A stretch of DNA of 64,000 nt from positions 1,837,501 to 1,901,500 of the forward strand of contig NZ_CP092415.1 in NCBI RefSeq assembly GCF_023716465.1, read 5' to 3'. The position numbers were made by a program, and so were the translations under genes. The notes beneath the pieces were generated by a model, which saw only the letters and a program-made list of their open reading frames with translations, did no database searches and was not told the origin of the DNA. Below, in pieces: positions 25,358 to 34,188 of this stretch. Source of the DNA: Flagellimonas marinaquae (GTDB lineage: Bacteria > Bacteroidota > Bacteroidia > Flavobacteriales > Flavobacteriaceae). Every line of letters starts with the position of its first letter. The first letter of the stretch is position 1.

Positions 25358-25990
25358 ATGGAAGAAGAACTTTTAGGAACATTCAGCAACTATTTCGAAC
25401 CTGCTCTTATCCAAGAGATTCTTAAAGAGGGCAAGTATAAGGAGATTCCAGCAGGAGAAACCATTATGGATATTGGCCAATATATAAGAAGTATGCCACT
25501 GTTGTTGTCCGGGGCCATAAAAGTTCTCAGGGAAGACGAAGAAGGCGATGAACTGCTTTTATATTATTTGGAGCAGGGCGAAACCTGTTCGGTGACCATG
25601 ACCTGCTGTATGGGACATACCAAAAGCGAAATTAAGGCCATAACCGAAACCGATACCAAAATTGTGATGGTACCGGTGCAGAAAATGGAGGAATGGATGG
25701 CAAAATATAAAGGTTGGCGCAATTATGTTTTTGATAGTTACCAAAACCGTCTGAATGAGTTGTTGCTGACCGTGGACAGTATCGCCTTTAAAAATTTAGA
25801 TCAACGTTTAATGGATTATCTGAAAAAGAAAGTCGAGGTAACCAATGACAACCGGATAAATAACACACATCAAGAGATCGCTTATGACTTGCACACCTCA
25901 AGGGTGGTAGTTTCCAGATTGTTGAAAAAACTGGAGAAAATGAAGAAGCTGGAGCTCCACAGAAACCACATTCTTGTAATAGACCTTTAA
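25358..25990 (+). CDS. Crp/Fnr-family transcription regulator of the sulfur gene cluster
   Basis: 210 residues from the ATG at 25358. Residues 25-130 form a cyclic-nucleotide-binding-like domain ('IPAGETIMDIGQYIRSMPLLLSG'). Residues 145-205 are a Crp-type winged helix ('NNTHQEIAYDLHTSRVVVSRLLKKLEKM') with recognition-helix residues T-S-R-x-x-V-S-R. Cys77, Cys83 and Cys84 ('ETCSVTMTCCMGH') sit in the sensor domain and could sense persulfide, redox state or bind metal. It heads a cluster whose promoters share a GTRACnnnnGTYAC palindrome, the form expected for this protein family, making it the probable regulator. Confidence 0.9.
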   Translation: MEEELLGTFSNYFEPALIQEILKEGKYKEIPAGETIMDIGQYIRSMPLLLSGAIKVLREDEEGDELLLYYLEQGETCSVTMTCCMGHTKSEIKAITETDTKIVMVPVQKMEEWMAKYKGWRNYVFDSYQNRLNELLLTVDSIAFKNLDQRLMDYLKKKVEVTNDNRINNTHQEIAYDLHTSRVVVSRLLKKLEKMKKLELHRNHILVIDL

Positions 25991-25995
25991 AATAT

Positions 25996-26009
25996 GTGCC
26001 CTTTGTTAC
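25996..26009 (+). promoter_or_regulatory. Crp/Fnr-type operator upstream of SulP carrier
   Basis: GTGCCCTTTGTTAC, one mismatch (GTGCC for GTGAC) from GTRACnnnnGTYAC. TATTTTTG at 26032-26039 begins after exactly 22 nt; the ATG is 45 nt from the operator. Confidence 0.7.
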
Positions 26010-26054
26010 TGTCTGTAGTAATTGGCCATTCTATTTTTGCATAAAATCAATCGA

Positions 26055-27788
26055 ATGCTCAAAAGGATTTTTCCTTTTTTAACTTGGATAGGCTCTTACA
26101 ATCGCTCTTTGCTCTATGGCGATTTAGTTGCCGGCATTACCGTAGGTATAATGTTGATCCCGCAGGGGATGGCCTACGCTATGATTGCGGGCATGCCACC
26201 CATATATGGGCTGTACGCGGCATTGGTGCCACAATTGGTCTATGCAATAACAGGAACATCAAGGCAATTGGCCGTTGGCCCCGTAGCCATGGATTCACTT
26301 TTGGTGGCGGCCGGAATAGGCGCTATGCAATTGGGAAATACCGAAGACTATATTGCTGCAGTACTCTTTTTGACCCTTCTAATTGGATTGTTTCAATTAT
26401 TGCTCGGCGTTTTAAAAATGGGTCTTTTTGTAAACTTCTTGTCCAAACCGGTAATTAGTGGATTTACATCCGCAGCGGCCATTTTAATTGGTCTGGGTCA
26501 ACTAAAGCACATACTCGGTGTGGATTTGCCGCAGTCGGGCAAGATCTATGTGTTGCTAGGAAATATTTTTGGTAACCTTGGAGAAGTCCAACTGTTTACT
26601 TTGGGCATGGGAATTTTGGTGATTGCATTGATCATTGGGTTGAAAAAAATCAATAAAAAGCTACCGATTCCCTTACTTGTCGTGGTGTTGGGTATAATGT
26701 CCGTAGTTATATTCGGTTTGGAATCAAAAGGAATCAAAGTGGTCGGTGAAATTCCAAAAGGATTGCCAAGTTTTCAATTGCCAAGATTTCAATGGGATAA
26801 AATAGGGCAGTTTATACCAATAGCACTTACCGTTGCCCTTTTCGGTTTTATGGAATCCATTTCCATTGCCAAAACCGTAGAAGAGAGGCATCCTGAATAC
26901 GACCTTGACCCCAACCAAGAACTCAGAGCTTTGGGTATCTCCAATATTTTAGGGTCGTTTTTTCAATCTTTTTCCGTTTCGGGAAGTTTTTCCAGAACAG
27001 CGATCAATGATCACTCGGGAGCTCGCACAGGAATGGCATTGGTATTTAGCGCCATGTTGGTAGCGGGAGTATTGTTGTTTTTGACCCCACTTTTCTATAA
27101 CCTGCCCACAGTTGTACTCGGTGCCATTATAATTGTTTCGGTTTTCGGACTGATTGATTTGAAGTATCCCCTACAATTGTGGAAAAACCGAAAAGATGAA
27201 TTCGTTCTTTTGTTGGCCACTTTTGTAATGACCATGTCAATTGGGCTCATAGAAGGTATTCTTTTGGGTGTTCTGCTTTCTTTGCTGCTGTTGGTCTATA
27301 GGATATCAAACCCACATATTGCGGTTTTGGGAAGAATCAAAGGAACCAACTATTTTAAAAACATAGATCGTTTTTCGGAAGATGTTGAGGTGTCCGGGGA
27401 TAAGCTCATTCTACGATTCGATGCTCAACTCTATTTTGGGAACAAGGATTACTTCAAAAAACAATTGTACCAACAAATTGCAAAAAAAGGACCGAGCTTA
27501 AAATACATAATCTTAAATGCCGAGCCTATTAATTATATCGATAGCAGTGCGGCAGTTATGTTGGAACGAATTATTCGGGAACAACGGGAAAACGGTATCC
27601 AGTTTTTAATAGCCGGGGCAATTGGCCCAACACGTGATATATTGTACACCAGTGGAATTATAGATGTACTGGGAGAGGAAAATCTTTTTGCACAAACCTT
27701 TGATGCCGTGGAATGCTGCCGTAATCCAGAGACATTGAGTACCATACAGAAAAAAGTATCCCAACAATATAAGACCAAACGTTTGTAA
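26055..27788 (+). CDS. SulP-family anion transporter with STAS domain
   Basis: 577 residues from the ATG at 26055. SLC26/SulP core of about 12-14 membrane helices ('DLVAGITVGIMLIPQGMAYA', 'GLYAALVPQLVYAITGTSRQ', 'FSVSGSFSRTAINDHSGART') and a cytoplasmic STAS domain from about 440 ('IDSSAAVMLERII'). SulP proteins move sulfate, bicarbonate or other anions. In a sulfide-oxidation cluster a sulfur oxyanion is likely; direction cannot be told. It has its own Crp/Fnr-type operator and promoter. Confidence 0.93.
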   Translation: MLKRIFPFLTWIGSYNRSLLYGDLVAGITVGIMLIPQGMAYAMIAGMPPIYGLYAALVPQLVYAITGTSRQLAVGPVAMDSLLVAAGIGAMQLGNTEDYIAAVLFLTLLIGLFQLLLGVLKMGLFVNFLSKPVISGFTSAAAILIGLGQLKHILGVDLPQSGKIYVLLGNIFGNLGEVQLFTLGMGILVIALIIGLKKINKKLPIPLLVVVLGIMSVVIFGLESKGIKVVGEIPKGLPSFQLPRFQWDKIGQFIPIALTVALFGFMESISIAKTVEERHPEYDLDPNQELRALGISNILGSFFQSFSVSGSFSRTAINDHSGARTGMALVFSAMLVAGVLLFLTPLFYNLPTVVLGAIIIVSVFGLIDLKYPLQLWKNRKDEFVLLLATFVMTMSIGLIEGILLGVLLSLLLLVYRISNPHIAVLGRIKGTNYFKNIDRFSEDVEVSGDKLILRFDAQLYFGNKDYFKKQLYQQIAKKGPSLKYIILNAEPINYIDSSAAVMLERIIREQRENGIQFLIAGAIGPTRDILYTSGIIDVLGEENLFAQTFDAVECCRNPETLSTIQKKVSQQYKTKRL

Positions 27789-27798
27789 CTTTGGTCAC
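27785..27798 (+). promoter_or_regulatory. Crp/Fnr-type operator upstream of persulfide dioxygenase gene
   Basis: GTAACTTTGGTCAC matches the GTRACnnnnGTYAC palindrome fully. It overlaps the SulP stop codon. TAATTTTG at 27821-27828 follows after 22 nt. Confidence 0.8.
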
Positions 27799-27845
27799 AG
27801 AAAATTAGGGAGCACAATACTAATTTTGATAAAAACCATTATCAC

Positions 27846-29255
27846 ATGAAGATTGAACAAATTTACACAGGATGTTTGGCCCAAGGGGCATATTATATAG
27901 AGAGTGAAGGAGAAGCGGCCATTGTGGACCCTTTAAGAGAAGTAAAACCATATATTAAAAAAGCTGAGGAAGATGGGGCCAAGATCAAGTACATTTTTGA
28001 AACCCATTTCCATGCCGATTTTGTAAGTGGACACGTAACCCTTTCCAAAGAAACTGGGGCCGCCATCGTGTACGGTCCAACGGCAAATCCATCCTTCGAA
28101 GCTTTGATTGCAGAGGACGGGCAGGAGTTTAAACTAGGAAAAATTACCATTAAAGTACTACATACACCCGGACATACGATGGAGAGCTCCACCTTTCTGT
28201 TGATAGATGAAAACGGAAAGGACCACGCAATTTTTAGTGGCGATACACTGTTCCTTGGAGACGTAGGCCGCCCGGACCTGGCGCAAAAAGCAGCACACAT
28301 GACACAGGAAGAATTGGCAGGAACCCTGTTCGATAGTCTTCGCAATAAGATCATGCCCTTGGCCGATGATGTAATCGTGTATCCGGCGCATGGAGCAGGT
28401 TCGGCCTGTGGAAAAAACATGATGAAGGAAACCGTGGATACCTTGGGCAATCAGAAAAAAATGAATTATGCGTTAAGGGCGGACATGACGCGTGACGAAT
28501 TCATTGAAGAAGTTACCGATGGCCTATTGCCGCCGCCACAATACTTCCCTCTGAACGTAAAAATGAACAAAGAGGGATACGAGGATATCGACAAGGTATT
28601 AAAAAGGGGCACACAAGCACTCGATCCCAATGCATTTGAGGTGGCGGCCAATGAAACTGGAGCCATTGTTTTGGATGTACGCCATCAAGATGACTTCGCC
28701 AAAGCACATGTGCCACGATCAATTTTTATTGGTCTGGACGGCAGTTTTGCACCATGGGTGGGCGCCTTGATCGCCGATGTGGAACAACCCATATTGTTGA
28801 TCACTCCAGAAGGAAGGGAAGAAGAAACCGTTACACGATTGTCGAGAGTAGGTTTCGATAACACCTTGGGTTTCCTACAAGGCGGAGTTGAGGCCTGGAA
28901 ACAATCCGGCAAGGAAATCGATACCGTGGATAGTGTAAATGCGGAAGAGTTCAAAAAAATGGTCGAAAAGAAAGTACCCGTTTTCGATGTGCGAAAAGAA
29001 AGCGAGTACCAGGCCGAACACGTTGTGGATGCAAACTTGACACCCTTGGACTATATTAATGACCACTTGGCCGAGTTTCCGGATAACGAAAAATTTTACA
29101 TTCATTGCGCAGGGGGGTACAGGAGTATGATCGCTTCCTCTATATTGAAGAGTAGGGGAATCCACAACCTAGTGGACGTTGCCGGTGGTTTTGCTGACAT
29201 CAAGAAAGCTGGCATACCTGTTACCGACTATGTGTGCCCCACTACCTTGAAATAA
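27846..29255 (+). CDS. Persulfide dioxygenase (ETHE1-like MBL) fused to two rhodanese domains
   Basis: 469 residues. Residues 1-245 are a metallo-beta-lactamase fold of the ETHE1 type: 'ETHFHADFVSGH' (His54, His56, Asp58), 'LHTPGHTMESSTFLL', 'FSGDTLFLGDVGRPDLA', 'VYPAHGAGSACG'. The first rhodanese domain (about 265-365) lacks the active Cys ('ILLITPEGREEE'); the second (about 375-465) has it in 'YIHCAGGYRSM'. ETHE1-like enzymes oxidise persulfide, formed by sulfide:quinone oxidoreductase, to sulfite, and the rhodanese can combine sulfite with persulfide to give thiosulfate. Cytoplasmic; own operator and promoter. Confidence 0.92.
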   Translation: MKIEQIYTGCLAQGAYYIESEGEAAIVDPLREVKPYIKKAEEDGAKIKYIFETHFHADFVSGHVTLSKETGAAIVYGPTANPSFEALIAEDGQEFKLGKITIKVLHTPGHTMESSTFLLIDENGKDHAIFSGDTLFLGDVGRPDLAQKAAHMTQEELAGTLFDSLRNKIMPLADDVIVYPAHGAGSACGKNMMKETVDTLGNQKKMNYALRADMTRDEFIEEVTDGLLPPPQYFPLNVKMNKEGYEDIDKVLKRGTQALDPNAFEVAANETGAIVLDVRHQDDFAKAHVPRSIFIGLDGSFAPWVGALIADVEQPILLITPEGREEETVTRLSRVGFDNTLGFLQGGVEAWKQSGKEIDTVDSVNAEEFKKMVEKKVPVFDVRKESEYQAEHVVDANLTPLDYINDHLAEFPDNEKFYIHCAGGYRSMIASSILKSRGIHNLVDVAGGFADIKKAGIPVTDYVCPTTLK

Positions 29256-29296
29256 GGGAGAAACTTCGGAAATAGTTTCAAAAAAGTTCAGGTTAT

Positions 29297-29310
29297 GTAA
29301 CCATCGTTAC
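29297..29310 (+). promoter_or_regulatory. Crp/Fnr-type operator upstream of rhodanese operon
   Basis: GTAACCATCGTTAC fits the palindrome. A TACTTTAG element (one mismatch from TAnnTTTG) at 29333-29340 follows after 22 nt; the ATG at 29361 is 50 nt from the operator. Confidence 0.78.
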
Positions 29311-29360
29311 TGACGGGACAGGCTGTTTGAGATACTTTAGTGTCTCAAAATAAAGATACC

Positions 29361-29705
29361 ATGTCAATATTTAGTTTCTTGTTCAAAGAACAAAACCTGC
29401 CGGATGCCATAGCCATTTTGGATAGGGAGGACTACAAAAGCGCGATTTCCAAAGGAAAGGTTCAACTCGTAGATGTCAGAACAAAAAGAGAATTTATGTC
29501 GGGCCATATTAAAGGGGCCAAGAACATAGATTTTTTTCAAGGGTCGAGTTTTGAAAGTAATTTTTCAGAATTAAAGAAAGATCAGCCGGTCTATCTGTAT
29601 TGCCAGTCTGGGAACAGGAGTCAAAAAGCAGCTAGAAAACTGGTAAAAATGGGGTTTGATAAGGTGTACGACCTCCGAGGAGGATACCGGACCTGGACCT
29701 ACTAA
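29361..29705 (+). CDS. Single-domain rhodanese
   Basis: 114 residues from the ATG at 29361 (a GTG at 29340 is also in frame but overlaps the -7 region). One rhodanese domain with 'LVDVRTKREFMSGHIKGAKNID' and active-site Cys in 'YLYCQSGNRSQKAA'. No signal peptide, so a cytoplasmic sulfane-sulfur transferase. First gene of a three-gene operon with the HMA protein and the heme protein. Confidence 0.92.
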   Translation: MSIFSFLFKEQNLPDAIAILDREDYKSAISKGKVQLVDVRTKREFMSGHIKGAKNIDFFQGSSFESNFSELKKDQPVYLYCQSGNRSQKAARKLVKMGFDKVYDLRGGYRTWTY

Positions 29706-29722
29706 TTTGAAGACTATACAAC

Positions 29723-29992
29723 ATGAAAACAACAGTTCAAGTACAAAACCTTAAGTGTGGAGGCTGTGTAAAAACAATTTCCAATAAACTTTCGGAAATA
29801 AAAGAAATCAAAAATGTGATTGTGGAGAAGGATAGCTCATCGGTTAGCTTTGATCATCAGAGCGCCGATGATGCTTCCTTAGTTAAAGAGGCCCTCAAAA
29901 AAATGGGGTATCCCACAGTCGATGATGAAAATGGTTTTGTGGACAAGGCAAAATCCTTTATGAGCTGTGCCAGCGGCAGAATGTCCAAATAA
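29723..29992 (+). CDS. Heavy-metal-associated (HMA) domain protein
   Basis: 89 residues. Ferredoxin-like HMA fold with the metal site 'NLKCGGCVKTI' (CxxC variant CGGC). A further Cys lies in the C-terminal tail ('FMSCASGRMSK'). HMA proteins bind Cu(I) or similar metals. Sitting among sulfane-sulfur genes, copper trafficking or persulfide carriage are both possible. Its stop overlaps the next gene's start (TAATG). Confidence 0.88.
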   Translation: MKTTVQVQNLKCGGCVKTISNKLSEIKEIKNVIVEKDSSSVSFDHQSADDASLVKEALKKMGYPTVDDENGFVDKAKSFMSCASGRMSK

Positions 29993-30993
29993 TGAAGAAT
30001 CTTTTTGTTTTCATAACACTTATAATTGGAATCGCATCCTGCAAAAAGGGGCCAAAAACCACCGATGTAGATCCTGGGCCAGTAGTGCAAGCGGAAGTGT
30101 TCTCACCGGAGGACGCCCAAAAGTTGATGGAAACCAAATGCTATCTATGCCATAACCCATCCGCTCCAGAAAAGGGTTCTCGGATCGGGCCGCCAATGGT
30201 CGCCATCAAAGCTCATTATTTAGCAGCCCATAAAAACAAAGATGCCTTTATAAAAAGCATCATGCAGTTTGTAAATTCTCCAACCGAGGAAAATACCTTA
30301 ATGCGTGGAGCGGTCCGTAGATTTGGAGTAATGCCGGCACAGCAATTTCCCGAAACAGAAGTCAAAAAAATAGCGAAGTACATGTTCGATTATCAAATTG
30401 AAGAGCCGGATTGGTTTAAAGAACATTGGTTGGCTAGGCATAACGACTCTTTGTACAATAAAGGCAAAAGGTTGACGCCGATAAAGACAAAACCAACGCC
30501 GAAGGAGCTCGGGATGCAATATGCGTTGGGAACCAAAAAAGTGTTGGGCCAAAACCTTATGGGTACCATACAGAACAAAGGGGTAGAGGAGGCCGTTGTA
30601 TTTTGCAACGAACGGGCCTACCCACTCACCGATAGTATGTCCACCCACTTTAATGCCCGTATAAGAAGAGTATCGGATAAGCCCAGAAATCCGAACAACA
30701 GGGCAAATGCTATAGAATTGGAACATATTGATACGTTTAAAGGCAAAGTGGCCTCCGGGGATTCGGTTGAACCAATTTTAAGGGAGGAAAACGGCAAGGT
30801 GTATTTTTACTACCCCATAGTTACCAATACCATGTGCTTAAACTGCCATGGAACGCCGAACAAGGATATACTTCCAAAAGTATATCGGAATTTATTGGAG
30901 CTATATCCAAAGGATATGGCCGTTGGATACGGTCCCGATGAGGTCCGTGGCATCTGGAGTATTGTTTTTGATGCCCCAAAAAACACAGACTAA
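29992..30993 (+). CDS. Lipoprotein c-type cytochrome with C-terminal DUF3365 (Tll0287-like) domain
   Basis: 333 residues. Lipoprotein signal ending 'LIIGIASC'. The N-terminal domain has heme c motif 'CYLCH' near residue 51 and a possible distal Met ('FGVMPAQQF'). The C-terminal half (about 165-330) resembles DUF3365/Tll0287 with a second heme motif 'CLNCH' and 'YYPIVTNTMC'. It is exported and anchored to a membrane, so it probably carries or senses electrons in the periplasm, linked to sulfide oxidation by operon context. Exact partner unknown. Confidence 0.85.
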   Translation: MKNLFVFITLIIGIASCKKGPKTTDVDPGPVVQAEVFSPEDAQKLMETKCYLCHNPSAPEKGSRIGPPMVAIKAHYLAAHKNKDAFIKSIMQFVNSPTEENTLMRGAVRRFGVMPAQQFPETEVKKIAKYMFDYQIEEPDWFKEHWLARHNDSLYNKGKRLTPIKTKPTPKELGMQYALGTKKVLGQNLMGTIQNKGVEEAVVFCNERAYPLTDSMSTHFNARIRRVSDKPRNPNNRANAIELEHIDTFKGKVASGDSVEPILREENGKVYFYYPIVTNTMCLNCHGTPNKDILPKVYRNLLELYPKDMAVGYGPDEVRGIWSIVFDAPKNTD

Positions 30994-31003
30994 AACAATC
31001 CGT

Positions 31004-31879
31004 TTATTTTTTTGGCTTTTTAAAGCCATATACCAATTGTCCCCAAAATCCTTTGGGCAAGTTTTCATCACCAGGAAAACCAAGTTTTATTTTTCCGCCA
31101 CTTTCGGGGATATAATGTGTCTTGAAGATGTAGTCCCAAATGCTTAGACTTATTCCGAAATTTACACCGTAGGAGTCTTTTGGAATGGTATAAGCATGAT
31201 GGTACAGGTGCATTACCGGATTATTAAGAATATATTTTAAAGGGCCGTAGGTCAGTTTTATATTGGAGTGATTAAAATGTCCAATGGTAATTGCCGCAAA
31301 ATGAACAATATAGGCTTGTTCAGGTTCAAACCCGCCCAAGACCATTACCCCCAATGTTTTTAAAGGTTTGTATAAAATATTTTCCATCCAATGAAACCTT
31401 AAGTGTGCGGCAAACCCCATTTCTTTTACACTATGGTGTACTTTATGGAACTGCCAAAGCACAGGGTATTTGTGCAAAAGCATATGAGTAAACCACTGGA
31501 CAAAGTCCAATACCACAAAGAATACGAGCAGTTGGGCCCATTGGGACCAATGACCGATGTCGATTATGGTCAGCGAGGTACTACTGATTCCCACGTCCTT
31601 AAAAAGCACACCAAGGAATTTGTAAACTCCACTGATGACTATGGCAAAAATGAAAAAGTTGAAAAACATATAGAAAGCATCCAGCCAAAAGTCCTTCCTA
31701 AAAATGGATTGTTCTTTGCGCCAAGGGAAAAGGATTTCCAAAGCCCATACCAACAAAGAGATCAAGATAAGTCCCCAAAAATAATTGGTGTACCAAGGAA
31801 CATCAAAAAGGATGGATTTCCATGTCCAACGGACCGTACCCAAAAAACCATTGATCAAAGCTTCAAAATATTCCAACAT
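31004..31879 (-). CDS. Sterol desaturase / fatty-acid hydroxylase superfamily membrane protein
   Basis: 291 residues, about four to five membrane segments and the superfamily's histidine boxes: 'WFTHMLLHKYP', 'WQFHKVHHS' and 'VMHLYHHAYT', binding a di-iron centre. It likely hydroxylates or desaturates a membrane lipid using oxygen. It is divergent from the DUF2892 gene and the shared gap has a Crp/Fnr-type operator. A minus-strand TAAGTTTG element (31924-31917) lies 28 nt from it, not the usual 22. Confidence 0.88.
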   Translation of the reverse strand: MLEYFEALINGFLGTVRWTWKSILFDVPWYTNYFWGLILISLLVWALEILFPWRKEQSIFRKDFWLDAFYMFFNFFIFAIVISGVYKFLGVLFKDVGISSTSLTIIDIGHWSQWAQLLVFFVVLDFVQWFTHMLLHKYPVLWQFHKVHHSVKEMGFAAHLRFHWMENILYKPLKTLGVMVLGGFEPEQAYIVHFAAITIGHFNHSNIKLTYGPLKYILNNPVMHLYHHAYTIPKDSYGVNFGISLSIWDYIFKTHYIPESGGKIKLGFPGDENLPKGFWGQLVYGFKKPKK

Positions 31880-31952
31880 AGGTGTATTTAGTCGTTTGCA
31901 AAGGGCAAAACTGATTCAAACTTAAAAATACTTTTAAAAAAATAACGGTTAT

Positions 31953-31966
31953 GTAACCCATGTTAC
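31953..31966 (+). promoter_or_regulatory. Crp/Fnr-type operator in divergent region
   Basis: GTAACCCATGTTAC fits the palindrome. In the plus direction TATTTTTG at 31989-31996 begins after 22 nt, leaving a leader of about 90 nt before the DUF2892 gene at 32091. It may also affect the minus-strand hydroxylase gene. Confidence 0.8.
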
Positions 31967-32090
31967 GCTAAAACATTTAAAGAGACCATATTTTTGGAAT
32001 AGTGCCCTGTAAATCAAAAATATATGCTTCGGATATAAATCATTTTATTTTTTTGATGCATTGTAAGGAGCAAACCATAAACTAACGATT

Positions 32091-32297
32091 ATGAAAAAAA
32101 ACATGGGCGGAGCAGACCGCGCAATCCGAATTGTACTTGCACTTATAGTTGGTGCATTATATTACTTTAATATGATAACAGGAACATTGGCATATGTGTT
32201 GCTAGCTTTGGCTACCATATTTGTTTTAACAAGCTTAGTTAGTTTTTGTCCTTTGTATACCCTTTTTGGAATACGTACATGTAAGGTCAAAAATTAG
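32091..32297 (+). CDS. DUF2892 (YgaP-like) small membrane protein
   Basis: 68 residues: N-terminal 'MGGADRAIRIVLAL', two hydrophobic helices and 'SFCPLYTLFGIRTCKVKN'. DUF2892 is the membrane part of rhodanese protein YgaP in other bacteria and recurs in sulfur-handling loci. The two Cys near the C-terminus may take part in sulfur relay. Followed by a strong terminator. Confidence 0.88.
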   Translation: MKKNMGGADRAIRIVLALIVGALYYFNMITGTLAYVLLALATIFVLTSLVSFCPLYTLFGIRTCKVKN

Positions 32298-32322
32298 GTT
32301 TTTTGGTTGGTTGATATAGGAA

Positions 32323-32349
32323 GGCCGTTCGATTTCGAACGGCTTTTTT
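32323..32349 (+). terminator. Intrinsic terminator after DUF2892 gene
   Basis: Perfect 8-bp stem GCCGTTCG / CGAACGGC with an ATTT loop (32323-32342) followed by a T7 run. Confidence 0.9.
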
Positions 32350-32549
32350 ATTTTGAGAATAAGGGTGTTTGAGGGAAGGATCATTGGGATTGGCCTAAAG
32401 AATATGACTATTTTATTTGTATCGGAATATATTGATGAAAGGTAAAAATGTATAATTGGAAACCTGTTGGAACCAGCATTTATGAGTAATATCATGTTTT
32501 GAACAGATCGGAGCAATTAAATTTGATTTAAAATTAAAACCAATACATT

Positions 32550-32678
32550 GTGAAAGCACTTACAAATATTCCTCTGGTAGTTTGGGAAAACGGTATCTGG
32601 ATGATAGGTCTGTTTGCCCTAGTGGTCGTCGTGTTGATAGTTGCAGTTTTGGCCATGATGAACAGTGGTAAAAAATAA
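32550..32678 (+). CDS. 42-residue single-membrane-segment protein upstream of cydA
   Basis: GTG-started frame encoding a 42-residue peptide: a polar N-terminus ('KALTNIPLVVWENGIW'), one long hydrophobic helix ('FALVVVVLIVAVLAMM') and a basic 'NSGKK' end. It lies in an otherwise empty gap, about 130 nt before cydA and before the operator of cydA. Small one-helix subunits such as CydX accompany cytochrome bd in other phyla, so an accessory role is an attractive guess, but no sequence signature proves it. No promoter element was identified. Confidence 0.5.
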   Translation: MKALTNIPLVVWENGIWMIGLFALVVVVLIVAVLAMMNSGKK

Positions 32679-32748
32679 ATACGAACCACATACTTTGAAA
32701 TGGATTTGGCATAGGTTAAATTACTTTTATGTTAAATCCATTTCGTTT

Positions 32749-32762
32749 GTAACATGGGTCAC
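32749..32762 (+). promoter_or_regulatory. Crp/Fnr-type operator upstream of cydAB
   Basis: GTAACATGGGTCAC fits the palindrome. TATTTTTG at 32785-32792 follows after 22 nt; the cydA ATG at 32811 is 48 nt from the operator. Confidence 0.82.
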
Positions 32763-32810
32763 CTAAGAATACCACGGTCTAGTGTATTTTTGGACTATAA
32801 ATAGTTGCCC

Positions 32811-34184
32811 ATGGAAACCGAAATTCTCGCCCGGATTCAATTTGCCTTCACTGTTGCTTTTCATTATATCTATCCGCCCTTAAGTATTGGGATCGGTCTG
32901 CTGCTTGTAATATTTGAAAGTTCCTACATAAGGACCAAAAAGGAAATTTACCATAAACTAGCGCGATTTTGGACCAAAATATTCGCCTTGACCTTTGGTA
33001 TAGGTGTGGTTACAGGTATTGTTATGGAATTTGAATTCGGAACCAATTGGGCCGTATATTCCAGATTTGTTGGCGATGTTTTTGGAAGTGCGCTGGCAGC
33101 GGAGGGAATTTTTGCCTTTGCCTTGGAAAGTGGATTTTTGGGCATCTTGCTCTTCGGATGGAACAGGGTCAAGCCTTGGGTACATTTGGTTTCGACCATC
33201 GGCGTATTTTTGGGGTCCATGTTTTCCGCGATTTGGATCGTAGTTGCCAATAGCTGGCAGCAGACTCCTGCCGGATTTCATATAGTTGGTGAGGGGTTTG
33301 ATGCTAGGGCAGAAATCACAGATTTTTGGGCCATGGTGTTCAATCCGTCCAGTGTAGACCGATTAACGCATGTTTGGCTCGGAGCCTTTTTGGCCGGAGC
33401 CTTTTTGGTCATGAGCGTTCATGCCTATTATCTTATCAAAGGGAAATATGTTGAAATTTCCAAAAAAGCCTTCAAAATAGCCCTGGTAGTTGCCACCGTA
33501 TTTTCTCTGGGACAGTTGTTCACAGGGCACCGGTCAGCAGATGGTGTGGCAAAAAACCAGCCCGCTAAACTGGCCGCACTGGAAGGACATTTTGAAGCCT
33601 CCGCCCCTGCCGACATGTATATTTTGGGATGGGTGGATAAAGATAAGCAGGAAGTAACAGGGTTAAAGGTACCCGGAGGTTTATCTTTTTTATTGGAATA
33701 TGATTTTGATGCTCCGGTAACCGGTCTCAATGCATTTCCCGAAGATGAGAGACCTTCCCAAGTGAATGCCGTTTTTCAGTTTTATCATATAATGGTGGCC
33801 ATTGGTATGGTGTTGATATTTTTGACCCTCTATGCCACTTTTTTATGGTGGAGAGGTAAATTGTTCAATAAAAAATGGCTGTTGTGGATTTTTGTATTTG
33901 CAGTTTTTCTGCCTCAAATTGCCAATCAGGTCGGTTGGTTTGCTGCTGAAATGGGTAGACAACCCTGGGTGGTCTACGGTCTTTTAAGAACAGATCAGGC
34001 ATTTTCGCAAGCAGTGTCCGACAATCAAATTTTGTTTTCCCTCATTCTGTTCTTCTTTGTGTATAGCCTTTTGTTCGTGCTGTTTATTTATTTGTTGCAC
34101 AAAAAAATAAAACATGGGCCATACGATGAATCGGAAAACGATGATACACCTTTCGGGGGAACACTAACACATATGATGAAATAA
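32811..34184 (+). CDS. cydA: Cytochrome bd ubiquinol oxidase subunit I
   Basis: 457 residues from the ATG at 32811. About nine membrane helices with '[20 protein letters not shown]' (heme-ligand His), '[16 protein letters not shown]', '[11 protein letters not shown]' (conserved Glu), the quinol-binding region with '[21 protein letters not shown]', and '[17 protein letters not shown]'. It oxidises quinol and reduces oxygen in the inner membrane. Bd oxidases of other bacteria tolerate sulfide, which suits a sulfide-oxidation regulon. Forms an operon with cydB (4-nt gap). Confidence 0.96.
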   Translation: METEILARIQFAFTVAFHYIYPPLSIGIGLLLVIFESSYIRTKKEIYHKLARFWTKIFALTFGIGVVTGIVMEFEFGTNWAVYSRFVGDVFGSALAAEGIFAFALESGFLGILLFGWNRVKPWVHLVSTIGVFLGSMFSAIWIVVANSWQQTPAGFHIVGEGFDARAEITDFWAMVFNPSSVDRLTHVWLGAFLAGAFLVMSVHAYYLIKGKYVEISKKAFKIALVVATVFSLGQLFTGHRSADGVAKNQPAKLAALEGHFEASAPADMYILGWVDKDKQEVTGLKVPGGLSFLLEYDFDAPVTGLNAFPEDERPSQVNAVFQFYHIMVAIGMVLIFLTLYATFLWWRGKLFNKKWLLWIFVFAVFLPQIANQVGWFAAEMGRQPWVVYGLLRTDQAFSQAVSDNQILFSLILFFFVYSLLFVLFIYLLHKKIKHGPYDESENDDTPFGGTLTHMMK

Positions 34185-34188
34185 GATT

